From Paludibacteraceae bacterium (GTDB lineage: Bacteria > Bacteroidota > Bacteroidia > Bacteroidales > Paludibacteraceae): a DNA stretch of 32,832 bases. The stretch is taken from positions 1-32,832 of the forward strand of contig JAFUEI010000021.1 in the NCBI GenBank assembly GCA_017464025.1, in the 5' to 3' direction. Shown piece after piece: positions 9,201 through 18,678 of this stretch. The notes below the pieces were generated by a model. The model was not told the DNA's origin and did no database searches. It worked only from the letters and a program-made list of their open reading frames with translations. Numbering within the stretch: position 1 is the first letter of the stretch; each line of letters opens with the position of its first letter. The position numbers and the translations under genes are program-made.

Positions 9201-9365
9201 GACCTCACGCCGCGTCCTGTCAGCGAGTCCGACGTGCGCATCTCTCCCGATGCCTCCGGCGATACGCGTCCTTCGTCCGGTCCCGCTCGCAAACTGCTGC
9301 AGGACGGCCGTCTCCTCATCGAGCTCTTCGGCCGCCGCTACACCCTCCTCGGCCAACCCCTCTGA
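6291..9365 (+). CDS. Large secreted multidomain protein, probable T9SS cargo (paralogue B)
   Basis: This 1,024-residue protein begins one base after the stop of paralogue A, so the two are surely cotranscribed. The start at 6291 gives a clean signal peptide (MQKRCLLILSFFLLAACLRA, then Q). An upstream in-frame ATG at 6048 would lie deep in the previous gene. The domain order repeats that of A: jelly-roll-like (about 22-210, SYFCDFE, YDLAFDWKA), fibronectin III-like (211-290), the shared module (295-527, SRHTLHY, VRIGGWE, FGYAYFTLSC), two GCDS repeats (697-790), an Ig-like stretch with WQWYKNGQPV, and the tail LLQDGRLLIELFGRRYTLLG. The pair looks like an old tandem duplication, since sequence identity is now moderate. 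A CXXAC-like stretch in the signal peptide could suggest a lipoprotein, but the following residues fit signal peptidase I better. Confidence 0.85.
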   Translation: MQKRCLLILSFFLLAACLRAQTPLHSYFCDFENPAENSCWRLNTPRNMALTWPNLWTIGSATAASGNNALYISPDGGATAAYTQQEANVMIAWRTLTMEKGQYDLAFDWKAMGNTAAWLMVCWIPAADSLSFVCGHNSIITGRRFIENNLIAVHEVDTLNNSLVWQQATASITSDGTPRCLMFVWVNGTFGTLRNPGGCIDNVQLARNNCGRPADLQALTEGQRVTLSWQSSGESFNLRYRKHGSSAENILRNIRYNQQILNLQHGVYDFHIQVVCEGDTSVWYQFPPVIIYDSKCFNYLQLTDSNCYYSQETSTDYRLNVFERKKYDYGYQNRYSRHTLHYMEGEVDARTYDSNTEPDGSGTPVPPLKTVPDGEIASVRIGGWETTAHVSRVMYDFTVDLDEAAALMMRYAAVLELPDHDEAQQPRFTLALLDADTGDTLSRCTTVDFAATARNARAKGWYFAPNDKRPVVWKDWTTVGLNLRDFDGTHVQIVLTVYGCTAEIHFGYAYFTLSCTKGEIEGINCGDTPTNEFVAPEGFNYHWYDVGNPSAVLPNAAERVFPVQYDDTTTYKVDCIYKTDPGCRFTLTASAVPRYPVPEPAWKLAVAGCSSTLTLSHTSHIRKKNIRENRYYDTAEPTPVIWDFGGLYPQTAADTLTLSLPAEGGVLRVLHTAMVGLCDSVVELLIPYPAIGDTTVCDTAYECSGNAYSFEGRTYTRDTLITTTGLTWAGCDSTHQQHVVFRPSYHLTLDSTIYEGGVVHIGPESFTQTGRYTVRMQTAAGCDSVMNLSLVMVPRLRTELVDTEYPCLDQPDFTASFRMLTGRATDGAFVWSRLQEGGPVSLPADTFRTKLEPGGVLRVPLPAGLQPGWYDVTAVLSSPENGPDTLRFELMVRYPASLIQQRWNNVLGLSRAGYGVNPDWEFVSWQWYKNGQPVEEATGGYYYEEPSLDTQSRYAVELTRPGCERSVMTCDLTPRPVSESDVRISPDASGDTRPSSGPARKLLQDGRLLIELFGRRYTLLGQPL

Positions 9366-9618
9366 CCCTCATAGGCTCTTCGCTATTAACTATTAGCTCT
9401 TCGCTCTCCCATCTTCCATCTCTTGAATTATGTTTTATAACATATCATTTTGTCGCTTCGTCGTCGGAATTTGTTAAATCATGTTGGCGAATTTGCGTAT
9501 TTCGTGTGCTTTTTGTAACTTTGCGGCCTATAAGCAGACGCTGTCTCTCTACCCTTGATAGAGACCCCTCGCGTTGGAGAATAATAAACCCTAAATATTC
9601 ACTAAATTTCATTAGCTT
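9366..9618 (+). other. Intergenic region between paralogue B and the giant protein gene
   Basis: The decamer GCTCTTCGCT occurs twice 21 bases apart (9375-9384 and 9396-9405) in a low-complexity stretch. A weak AT-rich inverted repeat TATGTT-ttat-AACATA lies at 9429-9444. The promoter at 9492-9523 follows, then a leader of about 90 bases. No strong terminator for the paralogue pair is visible and no gene is seen. Confidence 0.6.
9492..9523 (+). promoter_or_regulatory. Promoter of the giant modular protein gene
   Basis: TTTG at 9492-9495 and TAACTTTG at 9516-9523 are 20 bases apart, a full match to the Bacteroidetes -33/-7 promoter. The transcript would start near 9530, leaving an untranslated leader of about 90 bases before the ATG at 9619. 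Confidence 0.75.
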
Positions 9619-12600
9619 ATGAAACGATTTATTTCTCGTTTGTCGGCTGTCGTTCTGCTGGTTATGCTGGCGACAGCCGGTTGGGCGCAGAAGAATGTTC
9701 TGGCGGAGGATTTCTCTGCCGGTAAGCTTCCTGCCAACTGGACAGCCGGTACCTACTGGACGTTCCAGAACGGAGCCGCCCGCTTCCTCACCACGGAGCA
9801 GAACGTCACCGACCGTTTGATTGCGCCCGTGGTTGATGTCACCTCGCTGACCATTAGTCCGCGTGTGGCATTGCGTTACAAGCAGCCTGCCTATCGCACC
9901 ATCGTCGATACGCTGGTTGTTGAGTACCGTACCCAGGCAACTGACCCATGGACCGAACTCGCCAGGCTGGCCGCTCCTCAGGAAGACTGGACCGACCTCT
10001 ACATCGAGCTCCCCGCAGCTGCCAAGGTCGCTACCCTCCAACTCGGGCTGCTGGCCAAGACGGCAAGCGCCTATGGCATCTACATAGACTATATCGCTGT
10101 CGAGAACAAGGCCCTCTGCGATGTTACGCCTACCATGCTCCCCTTGGACGGACTGAGCAGCAGCGGCGCCACCATCCAGTGGAATATGACGGCCGATATG
10201 TCCGATGCTTCCCTCGTGAGGGGCTACAACATCAAGCTCTCCACCGCCAAACTCGACAATCCCCAAACCGCAACGACAGGTCTCCTGCTCAACGTAACAG
10301 GTTGGGAAGACGACTTCTATGAGTTGGAAAACCTCCAGCCGAACACCACCTACTATGCCTATGTGCAATACGATTGCGGTGACGCCGATCTGAGCAACTG
10401 GGCGGAGCAGTCCTTCCTCACGCCTTGCGTGCCCGTAGCGGCCCCGATCGCTGAGAATTTCGAGACCAACACCAACACCTGTGCGCGTATCGTCCTCGAC
10501 CCCAACGCCAAGAGCGGCGACAAGATCGAGGTTTCCTCCGACTACGTCAAAGAGGGCTCCTACGCCCTGAAGGCCGTCTCCACTGCCGGACGCACCAACC
10601 ACTTCTATCTGCCCGAACTCTCTGGCAACCTCTCCGACTGGCAAATCAGCTTCTATGCCGGTACCAACAATACCTCGGTCAACACGACACGGAAGATGAG
10701 TGTCGGACTCGCTTCTACCTACGACCCCTCGTCCATCACCGTGCTCCGTTCCTTCACGCTGCCCAAGGCCAACAGCTGGGATAAAATCATCCTTCAGTTC
10801 CCCGCAGGCGTGAAAGGACAGTATGTCGTCCTCTCCTTCGGCGACAATGAGAAGGCCAACACCATCTTTGTGGACGATATCCGCATCGAGCAGAAAGAGG
10901 CCTGCCCGGAGCCCTTCTTCATCAAGGTGAGCAACGTTGCGGCTACCACCGCACGCCTCTCGTGGTTCGACGTCAAAGAGGGCGCCGAATACAATCTGGT
11001 TGTTTCTCCCGCCCCTGTCACCGATTTCACCAAGGTGGATGCCAAGTATATCCACACCGTCAGCGGTGGCGTCTATTCCATCACAGGGCTGGAGCCTCTC
11101 ACCACCTATTATGTTTATATGCAGATGGCTTGCGCCAGTGCAGGCACTTGGACGTCCGAAATCGCCTTCAAGACCTTGCGGCCCGTCACCTTCCCCTACA
11201 CCGAGCGCTTCGACCGCTTCGCCTCCGACTTCTATACCAATACCTACGAGGCTGTTCCTGACGGTTGGATTACTGGCGGACGCAAGGTGGCCGACGATAG
11301 CGAAGCATCGCCCTATGTAGGCATCACCTCTTCTAACGCCTATGCCTATGTCTCCACCGAAAAGGATGCCGGCGGTAGCCCCTATGTGGCCGCTTCCTTG
11401 CACCTGAAAGGTATCTCCACCGTCGGCGCCTATGCCATCCTGCCCGCCATGCCCGAGACGGCTCCCGCTGTCAACGAGTGCATGCTCACCTTCGAGGTGA
11501 CTTCTTCCGCCAAGGACGGCAAAATTGTTGTCGGTGTGTGCGACGAGCAGTCCTACGACATCCCCACAGGTATGATGTTCCTCCCCGGCGAAGATGCCAA
11601 CTTCACGCCTGTCGATACCATCTCCCTCACCGACGACGCTGTCTCCGGATGGCAGTACTGCACCGCGTTGCTCACTGCCTACAAAGGCACCGGCAAGTAT
11701 GTCGCACTCCGTGCGCTGCCTGTCACCTCCACCTTCGCACCCTATATCGACAATGTGCAGCTCATGCCGGCGCCAGCCTGCTTCAATATATCTGCTCTCA
11801 AGGCCGAAGCCACAGGTGTCGATGGCATCCGCTTCTCTTGGGACGAAATCGGTAAGGCCACCGCTTGGAAGGTAAAAGTCGCTTCTGCCGAAATGACCGA
11901 CATGAACGCTACGGCCGATATCTACGACAAGACCGTTTCTTCTACCGAAGTCTCCTTGAACGGCTTGACGGCCAATACGACCTATTATATATATGTACGC
12001 TCCGATTGCGACCAGAGCGAGTGGCAGACTGTCACGGTGCAGACCCTCTATGCTCTTACCGTTCCCTACTTCAACGACTTCGACCTCTCGCAGTCCGTCA
12101 AGGCTACTACCGGCGCAACGGGTGCATCTGGCTCGGGCTCCTATCCCCAGTACTGGCTGGTAGGCAACCTCGGTGCCACCCCCACAGCCACCTACATCCC
12201 TTATACCTACAACACGGCTTGGACCGCCGCTACCGGCGAAAAGATTCCTGCCGACGTGGTTAGACCGTCGCTTTACATCTATGCCAGTGCTGCGATAGCG
12301 AAAGGCAATACGGAGTTTACGACCACCACCGACCACAGTCGCCCCTATGCCATCATGCCGCCTCTGCAGAATGCTGCTGTAAAGGATGTCACCATCTCCT
12401 TCAACGGCTGGGCCAATTCAAGCAACTCGTCGGGTAACAATATCTACGGTCACGGCATCTCTATCGGTGTGCTCGACGACCCCACCGACCTCTCCACCCT
12501 CGTACATGTGGCCGATGTCGATTGTGAAACCTATCGCCACAACGACTTCTTCATTGTTCCTATGTCGGCTTATACCGGCACCGGCAAGTACATCGTCTTC

Positions 12601-15600
12601 TATATCGCTCTCGATCCCTCTGTAGCCGATGCTTCTACTGCGGCCAAGAGCTTCTCTACCATATTCTGTATAGACAACCTCTCCATCACCCTCTCTTCCA
12701 TGCCGCAGCAGGTAACGAAAGTGACGGCTTCCGAAATCACGGCCGCCGGTGCCAAAATAGCATGGACCGAGAACGGACAGGCAACCTCATGGAATATCAA
12801 GGTGTACGACGATCCCGATGCCAAGGCTGACGATCCCGACTTCACGCCGGTCATCTCGACCACCGTCAACTCAACGCCTGAATACACGCTCTCCGGTCTG
12901 AAACCGGGCAAGCGCTACTATGTCTATGTTCAGGCCGTACAGGGTGCCAATACCGGCGCATGGGGCTCTACCGATTTCTGGGCCGGTTGCGGCGTTGTTT
13001 CGCTGCCTTGGTTTGAGAACTTCAACGCGTCCGGAGGTGTGTACAGCACTGCCGACAAACTCCTTCTTCCCTGCATCAGCTATGGCAACACGCTGAAAGC
13101 GCCGACTATGCCTACGGCAAGCGGCTCTTCCCTCGGCTCCACCGTCTGCCCCGACCACGTCATGGGACAGGATCCTACCGTGGCCGCTGCAAAATACGTT
13201 TCTGGCACCGACCCCAACCACTACGTCGTGCAGATGTATGCAACGAGCTCTGCTTCCTCCAAAATCGTGCAGATCGATCTGCCCGAAATGCCGGGTAAGC
13301 TCAACGAGCTCCAGATGACATTCTATCTCGCTCCTTACAGCACCAATCATTGCGCCATGCGCGTCGGTATCCAGACCGACACGGAATTCATTCCCGTGCA
13401 AGACTTCCTCGGCGCTGCCAAGGCATGGACCGAATGTATCACCAACTTCTCTTCGCTGGCCGACGACGTGACTGGACATATCGCTATCCGCGCCGACTAC
13501 GACTTCTTCAAGAATAGTCCCGGCTACGGCTTCTCCACTTCCTACACCGGCGGCTTCGTGGACGATATCCTCATAGAGAAGATTCCGCTCTGCGCCAAGG
13601 TTACCAAGCTCTCTGTTTCGGCTGTTGCATCCGACTCCGCAGTGCTGGCTTGGGAACAGGCTATGGGCGAAACGCAGTGGAACGTGAAAGTAGCCTCTGA
13701 AGTTATCGACCCCGCTACCGACAAAGCGGACATCCTCGAGACCTCTGCTACCGCTATGAGCATACCCGTCAAGGGCCTCGCTCCTTCCACTACCTATTAT
13801 GCCTACGTGCAGGCTATCCGTCCCGACAAGGACTGCACCGGCGACTGGAGCAACTATATCTCCTTCCGCACTTTGCCGGGTGTAGAGGCACTGCCCTTCT
13901 TCGAGGACTTTGAGAACGAACCCGAAGGCTCTATCACCAATACGGATGGTGCTGTGATCTATCTGCCGCGCAAGTTTGCTGCTGCCGGCGAAGAATCCGC
14001 CAAGATGTGGATGTATATGCAGAACGGCGGCAACACCCTCTGTCCGCCTATGGATACCTACGGTATGCACCTCAACTCCTCCAACGGGAAACACAACTTC
14101 TTCATTCTCCCGCCCTTCTCCGAGACCGATACCCGCAAACTCCAACTTGAGTTCTATGCCGGTATGTCCACTACTACGACGGGCGTTCTCGAAGTTGGTA
14201 CACTCGTTGACCCCTCCGATATCTCTACCTACGAGAAGGCGGCTGAGATTACCCTCAATCCTACCTATGGCAATCTCTCCTACACACGCTCATGGCAGCA
14301 TATCGTCATCACCTTCGATTCGCTGAAGGGTGGCGACCTCGGCGTTATCGGACGCTACATCGTGCTCAAGCCGGTTCGCAACAGCACTTCCAGCTCGGCA
14401 AGCATGTTCGTGGACAATATCACCGTCAAGATGCGCGAACCCATTGCCGCTCCCGGTGCCCTTTGGCCCTCCAATCGCAAGCGGAACGGCGAAACCGACG
14501 AACTCACCCTCGGCTGGGTTTCCACCGAGAAGAACGCCACCTTCCGCGCACGCTTCTACGAAGGTCTCAATCCTGACACCGAAAAAGCTGCCGACAAAGA
14601 GTTTACGGCTGCCGATGCCAACGAGCTGACGGCTACCGGTCTCAAGCCCAACACCGTCTATACGGTTGTTGTGCGCGCCGAGAGAGGAGGCAACGTCTCC
14701 GCATGGAGCAAGCCGATAGTCTTCCGTACAACGGTTGCCAACCTGCCCGCCGTCTCCCTGCCCTATGCAGAAGACTTTGAGAACCCCTATATGGGTGGCA
14801 CCACAAGCCATACGGCAGCTACCGGATGCGGCTGGACGATTGTCAAGACTACGGGCGCACTGTCCAACACGGCTGCCAACCAGAGGGGCGGACAAATCTC
14901 CCTCACAGTCGCCACCAATGCACAGCTCATGACGCCGGCTCTCAATGTTGCCGACTGGAAGAACGTCACCATCTCCTTCGATGCCTACAACACGGGAGCG
15001 TCCGCTTCCTACGACGGAAAGAAGATTAAGATCTTCCTCGCCGAGACCAACAACGCCGCCGGTGTCACCGGTGCCGAACCCGTTGCCGAAGTGGCGTTGC
15101 CTATGAAGCAGTGGCAGAAGGTTATCGTCTCCTTGCAGGATCTTACCTCTGTCCGGCCGTTCAACTACATCTACCTGACGGCTGAATACGGCACCGCGGT
15201 GGACAACTTCATGGTCACCGAAGGCAAACCCGCATTCGTGGTAACCAATATGCAGGTTCTCGATGTAGCCGACACCGCTGTGGTCTATTCCTTCGAAGAG
15301 TTCACCGAAGGCGTCACCTCTTGGGTGGCTGAGTACGGCCCCGCAGGCTTTACGCTCGGCACCGGCATGCAGAAGCAGCTTTCTGCTAAGCAGGACACCC
15401 TCATCGGTCTTACGCCGAACACGGCTTACCAGCTCTACGTCAAGGCTGCCGGAACCGACACATGGTCGTCTCCCATTGCCTTCACAACGGTAGGCAAGGC
15501 TGTGCCCGTGCCCTATGTAACCGGCTTTGAAGATGCCGACGACAACGCACAGTGGACCTTCGTCAACAAGAAGAATCTGGTCAACGATGCCGCCTATCCC

Positions 15601-18567
15601 AGCCGGTTTATCATCGGTGATGCCGCTCAGGTGGAAGGTACCGGCTCCAAGGCTCTCTTTGTTACCACCGACGGAACCACGTGGGGATACACCAAGGTTG
15701 ATGCTACCGGTTCAGGCTCCAACAACTACATCTGGGCCGCACGCACCATCCGCTTCGACGAACCCGGCGACTATACCATATCGTTCCGTCTCCGCAACGA
15801 GGGTATCATATCCACCAATCCCGACCAGGCCGACTTCGACTACGTTGCCGCATTCATCGTGCCCTCTTCCACCACTTGGTACAACGACATAATGAACAAT
15901 CTCGCCGGTACTGCTATCAGCAGGAAGGCTTCCTCGCCTGAAACGGGTAACCATGTGATTATTCCTATAGAGACCTTCTATGGTAAGAAGGAGTGGACGA
16001 ACGTCGAAGAGCGTATCAGCATCTACAAGCCTGGCACCTACGAACTCCTCATCCATTGGAAGAACTATCAGCAGGCCGCCGCCGGCAAGCCCGTGGCAGT
16101 GGACAGCATTGCTATTGAGAAGTACAACTGCTCCGTTGCACAGAGCGTCAAACTCACGGCTGTGGACGGCGAGAGCGCTTCCTTCTCATGGTACGGTGGT
16201 TCGCTCACCAATTTCGAAGTGGCTGTTTCCGAGTACAAGAAACTCAGCCGTCCCTTCGAAATCGAAGAGGCTGACTATGTTCTCCATACCACCATCTCCA
16301 ACGGGCCCGCTATCACCATCAACAATCTCAAGCCCAGTACTTCCTACGCTTTCTACGTACGCTCCATCTGCCCCGACGGACCGACCGAAGAATTTGTAGA
16401 GTACGACTTCCAGACGGTTTGCGATGCCTATCCCGTGCCCTTCGAGGTCAATACCAACGAGAAGCTGGCATGCTGGGTGTACAGCACCGGTGTAGCCCCT
16501 GCTTCCCACAAGATGCAGAACGATGCCATGAAGGCGGAAGGTATTGAATATACCTACAACTACCTCAGCATTCCAACCAACGGATACGTCATCCTGCCCT
16601 TGCTTGATGCACCTATTGACAGCCTCGATATTCAGGTACAGGTATGGAATACGCAATCTATTGAGTCCCACACTTTGTATGTCGGTGTCGTCTCCAATCC
16701 GTTCATTGCCGACGATTTCGAAGCCCTCTATACCTATCGCTTCAAGAACACGCACAATACCACCGGTACCTATCTCAGAATCAAACCCGAAGAATTTGAG
16801 TTCTATACCAACCGCTACAAGGGCGACAAGAAGTTCATCATGATTCGGGGTGCAAGCGATGCTGCAATAGCGCTGCTTTCGGTCAAGATAACCCGACTGC
16901 CCGAGTGCGTCAACCCCTATCAGGTAGAGATAACCGATATCACCACCACTTCCGCTAAGGTCAACTGGATCACCGGCGACGAGAAGGCGTGGAACATCTA
17001 TCTCACCGACGAGGATGCCAAGCAGGAAACCGTTATTCCTGTCACCGAACAGCCTTATACCCTCACCGGACTCAAGGACGGTAATGCCTATACTGTCGCC
17101 GTCCAGGCTATCTGCTCCGACGACAAGAAGAGCGACAAGTCTGTGGCTGCATCCTTCTCCACCGACTGCGGTCTCTACAGTATGCCCATGAGCGAAGACT
17201 TCTCCAAACTGCCTTACGCTACCAAGGCCAAGCTCCGCTGCTGGACCAATATCAACACCTCCGCTGCTATCGAAGAAGTGCTCGCCTCCGGCTTCTCGCC
17301 CATGGCCTTCGACAACTCCGACGAGATTTCCGTATCGTCCTATGAATCATTCATGTGGTCGGATGGCAACTCGCGCTATGCCGCACTCGGCGATCCTGCT
17401 CAGTTGGTTTCTTGGGACTACACAGGCTCCTATAGCAAGACCTACTACAAGTGGATGATTTCGCCGGTTTATCAAATCACGGCCGGTGCTGTCCTCTCCT
17501 TCGACCTTGCCTATCGTATGTACAAGAGCAGTGAAGTTATCGCGCCTGCCACACCCGGCAGAGGACGCTTCTTCGTTGCCGTTTCGGCCGACGGTGGAAA
17601 CACCTACGATAAGGCCGATGCTACCGAAATCCAGCTCTTCAAGTACGGCGTGGAATATAAGAGCGTTGTCTTCGACCTCAGCGCCTATGCAGGAAAGAAC
17701 ATCACCGTCGCATTCTACCACGAAGGTGCTTCTTATTCCGGCAACCAGCCCTATGTATTCATCGACAATATGCGCATCAACTGTGCTACCGAATACACCT
17801 ACGAGGACAATGCCTGCGAGGGTGCAGAATACACTGGCTACGGCTTCAATATCGCGGCCGATGCACACCTCTACGGACGCACCGATACCATCCGCCGTGT
17901 CACTTACAACGAGCAGGGCTGCGACAGCCTCATCGTCGTTAAACTCACTACACAGCGCGGCGATACCGTCATGACGTCCGCATCTATCTGCGATGGCGAT
18001 GTCTATGAAGAAAACGGCTTCGAAGTATCCAAGGCCGGATGGCACCTCATCCGCTCGGTCAACGAATACGGATGCGACCGCCTCATCTACCTCAACCTCT
18101 CCATCAAGCCCGGTTCAGGTGAACACGAATCCCTCTTCGCTACCATCACGACCGACGACCTGCCCTACAAGACCGCTGACGGACTTGTCGAGGTACCGGC
18201 TGACTTCGGTACGGGTGTCTTCACCAAGAACGTGCTCGTGGACGAGAGCATCTGCAAGTGGAACGACTACACCATCACCGTCAACCCGGGCGAGCCTACC
18301 GCACTCGATACCGACGACAAGAACCTCGTGCTCTATCCTAATCCCGTAGAGCGCGGACAGAAAGTCACCGTTACCTATCCCTTCACCGCTGAACAACTCG
18401 ACGGTATGACGGTTCAGGTATTCGACTTCACCGGTGCACTTGTCGCCAATATCCGCCCGCAGACCGCTTCCTTCCAGATTGAGGACTTCACGACAACGGG
18501 ACTCTACACCCTCCGCATCATCGCCGGTACGGGTGAGCAGCTCACGTCCAAGTTCATCGTCAAGTAA
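9619..18567 (+). CDS. Giant fibronectin III / jelly-roll surface protein with T9SS sorting domain
   Basis: This 2,982-residue protein takes up more than a quarter of the window. A signal peptide (KRFISRLSAVVLLVML, cut near GWAQ) is followed by about ten jelly-roll-like modules, each opening with a variant of LPYFEDFE, alternating with nine fibronectin III-like modules. The nine end in variants of TTYYVYVQ near residues 243, 495, 787, 1098, 1391, 1680, 1935, 2242 and 2489. Two cysteine-containing repeats ending in GCDS and GCDR lie at about 2730-2826, as in the two upstream paralogues. The C-terminus from about 2904 (LVLYPNP, FDFTGALV, GLYTLRI, SKFIVK) is a typical type A T9SS sorting domain. 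The protein is therefore very likely exported across the outer membrane and anchored or released at the surface. Adhesion, to host glycans or matrix, is the most likely role by family resemblance. No protease or glycosidase motif was recognised. Confidence 0.92.
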   Translation: MKRFISRLSAVVLLVMLATAGWAQKNVLAEDFSAGKLPANWTAGTYWTFQNGAARFLTTEQNVTDRLIAPVVDVTSLTISPRVALRYKQPAYRTIVDTLVVEYRTQATDPWTELARLAAPQEDWTDLYIELPAAAKVATLQLGLLAKTASAYGIYIDYIAVENKALCDVTPTMLPLDGLSSSGATIQWNMTADMSDASLVRGYNIKLSTAKLDNPQTATTGLLLNVTGWEDDFYELENLQPNTTYYAYVQYDCGDADLSNWAEQSFLTPCVPVAAPIAENFETNTNTCARIVLDPNAKSGDKIEVSSDYVKEGSYALKAVSTAGRTNHFYLPELSGNLSDWQISFYAGTNNTSVNTTRKMSVGLASTYDPSSITVLRSFTLPKANSWDKIILQFPAGVKGQYVVLSFGDNEKANTIFVDDIRIEQKEACPEPFFIKVSNVAATTARLSWFDVKEGAEYNLVVSPAPVTDFTKVDAKYIHTVSGGVYSITGLEPLTTYYVYMQMACASAGTWTSEIAFKTLRPVTFPYTERFDRFASDFYTNTYEAVPDGWITGGRKVADDSEASPYVGITSSNAYAYVSTEKDAGGSPYVAASLHLKGISTVGAYAILPAMPETAPAVNECMLTFEVTSSAKDGKIVVGVCDEQSYDIPTGMMFLPGEDANFTPVDTISLTDDAVSGWQYCTALLTAYKGTGKYVALRALPVTSTFAPYIDNVQLMPAPACFNISALKAEATGVDGIRFSWDEIGKATAWKVKVASAEMTDMNATADIYDKTVSSTEVSLNGLTANTTYYIYVRSDCDQSEWQTVTVQTLYALTVPYFNDFDLSQSVKATTGATGASGSGSYPQYWLVGNLGATPTATYIPYTYNTAWTAATGEKIPADVVRPSLYIYASAAIAKGNTEFTTTTDHSRPYAIMPPLQNAAVKDVTISFNGWANSSNSSGNNIYGHGISIGVLDDPTDLSTLVHVADVDCETYRHNDFFIVPMSAYTGTGKYIVFYIALDPSVADASTAAKSFSTIFCIDNLSITLSSMPQQVTKVTASEITAAGAKIAWTENGQATSWNIKVYDDPDAKADDPDFTPVISTTVNSTPEYTLSGLKPGKRYYVYVQAVQGANTGAWGSTDFWAGCGVVSLPWFENFNASGGVYSTADKLLLPCISYGNTLKAPTMPTASGSSLGSTVCPDHVMGQDPTVAAAKYVSGTDPNHYVVQMYATSSASSKIVQIDLPEMPGKLNELQMTFYLAPYSTNHCAMRVGIQTDTEFIPVQDFLGAAKAWTECITNFSSLADDVTGHIAIRADYDFFKNSPGYGFSTSYTGGFVDDILIEKIPLCAKVTKLSVSAVASDSAVLAWEQAMGETQWNVKVASEVIDPATDKADILETSATAMSIPVKGLAPSTTYYAYVQAIRPDKDCTGDWSNYISFRTLPGVEALPFFEDFENEPEGSITNTDGAVIYLPRKFAAAGEESAKMWMYMQNGGNTLCPPMDTYGMHLNSSNGKHNFFILPPFSETDTRKLQLEFYAGMSTTTTGVLEVGTLVDPSDISTYEKAAEITLNPTYGNLSYTRSWQHIVITFDSLKGGDLGVIGRYIVLKPVRNSTSSSASMFVDNITVKMREPIAAPGALWPSNRKRNGETDELTLGWVSTEKNATFRARFYEGLNPDTEKAADKEFTAADANELTATGLKPNTVYTVVVRAERGGNVSAWSKPIVFRTTVANLPAVSLPYAEDFENPYMGGTTSHTAATGCGWTIVKTTGALSNTAANQRGGQISLTVATNAQLMTPALNVADWKNVTISFDAYNTGASASYDGKKIKIFLAETNNAAGVTGAEPVAEVALPMKQWQKVIVSLQDLTSVRPFNYIYLTAEYGTAVDNFMVTEGKPAFVVTNMQVLDVADTAVVYSFEEFTEGVTSWVAEYGPAGFTLGTGMQKQLSAKQDTLIGLTPNTAYQLYVKAAGTDTWSSPIAFTTVGKAVPVPYVTGFEDADDNAQWTFVNKKNLVNDAAYPSRFIIGDAAQVEGTGSKALFVTTDGTTWGYTKVDATGSGSNNYIWAARTIRFDEPGDYTISFRLRNEGIISTNPDQADFDYVAAFIVPSSTTWYNDIMNNLAGTAISRKASSPETGNHVIIPIETFYGKKEWTNVEERISIYKPGTYELLIHWKNYQQAAAGKPVAVDSIAIEKYNCSVAQSVKLTAVDGESASFSWYGGSLTNFEVAVSEYKKLSRPFEIEEADYVLHTTISNGPAITINNLKPSTSYAFYVRSICPDGPTEEFVEYDFQTVCDAYPVPFEVNTNEKLACWVYSTGVAPASHKMQNDAMKAEGIEYTYNYLSIPTNGYVILPLLDAPIDSLDIQVQVWNTQSIESHTLYVGVVSNPFIADDFEALYTYRFKNTHNTTGTYLRIKPEEFEFYTNRYKGDKKFIMIRGASDAAIALLSVKITRLPECVNPYQVEITDITTTSAKVNWITGDEKAWNIYLTDEDAKQETVIPVTEQPYTLTGLKDGNAYTVAVQAICSDDKKSDKSVAASFSTDCGLYSMPMSEDFSKLPYATKAKLRCWTNINTSAAIEEVLASGFSPMAFDNSDEISVSSYESFMWSDGNSRYAALGDPAQLVSWDYTGSYSKTYYKWMISPVYQITAGAVLSFDLAYRMYKSSEVIAPATPGRGRFFVAVSADGGNTYDKADATEIQLFKYGVEYKSVVFDLSAYAGKNITVAFYHEGASYSGNQPYVFIDNMRINCATEYTYEDNACEGAEYTGYGFNIAADAHLYGRTDTIRRVTYNEQGCDSLIVVKLTTQRGDTVMTSASICDGDVYEENGFEVSKAGWHLIRSVNEYGCDRLIYLNLSIKPGSGEHESLFATITTDDLPYKTADGLVEVPADFGTGVFTKNVLVDESICKWNDYTITVNPGEPTALDTDDKNLVLYPNPVERGQKVTVTYPFTAEQLDGMTVQVFDFTGALVANIRPQTASFQIEDFTTTGLYTLRIIAGTGEQLTSKFIVK

Positions 18568-18599
18568 GCACGGACCGAATCCGCGTAAGCAAATGCAGA

Positions 18600-18617
18600 C
18601 CTGCCCCTCTGGGCAGG
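18600..18617 (+). terminator. First hairpin downstream of the giant protein gene
   Basis: CCTGCCC and GGGCAGG form a perfect 7-bp stem around CTCT. No T-run follows. It stands just before a second, stronger hairpin and may protect the 3' end of the very long mRNA or assist termination. Confidence 0.5.
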
Positions 18618-18638
18618 GAAACTGAATAACCTCTTCCG

Positions 18639-18677
18639 ACAGCCCGGAATCACCCTGATTCCGGGCTGTCTTTCTCT
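18639..18677 (+). terminator. Rho-independent terminator of the giant protein gene
   Basis: ACAGCCCGGAATCA and TGATTCCGGGCTGT form a perfect 14-bp stem around CCC (18639-18669). The T-rich stretch CTTTCTCT follows. The promoter of the next unit begins about ten bases further on. Confidence 0.9.
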
Positions 18678-18678
18678 A

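Noticed and set aside
9375-9405. Repeated GCTCTTCGCT decamer considered as an attachment or integration site
   Set aside because: It consists of only two short copies in low-complexity sequence, with no integrase or tRNA nearby.
9445-12336. Very long minus-strand open frame (963 codons) opposite the giant protein gene
   Set aside because: It lies opposite a gene with clear domains, has no family resemblance, and is explained by codon bias in GC-rich DNA. The same holds for other long antisense frames (1012-2895, 4220-5602, 7461-9356, 12871-14145, 21658-23025).
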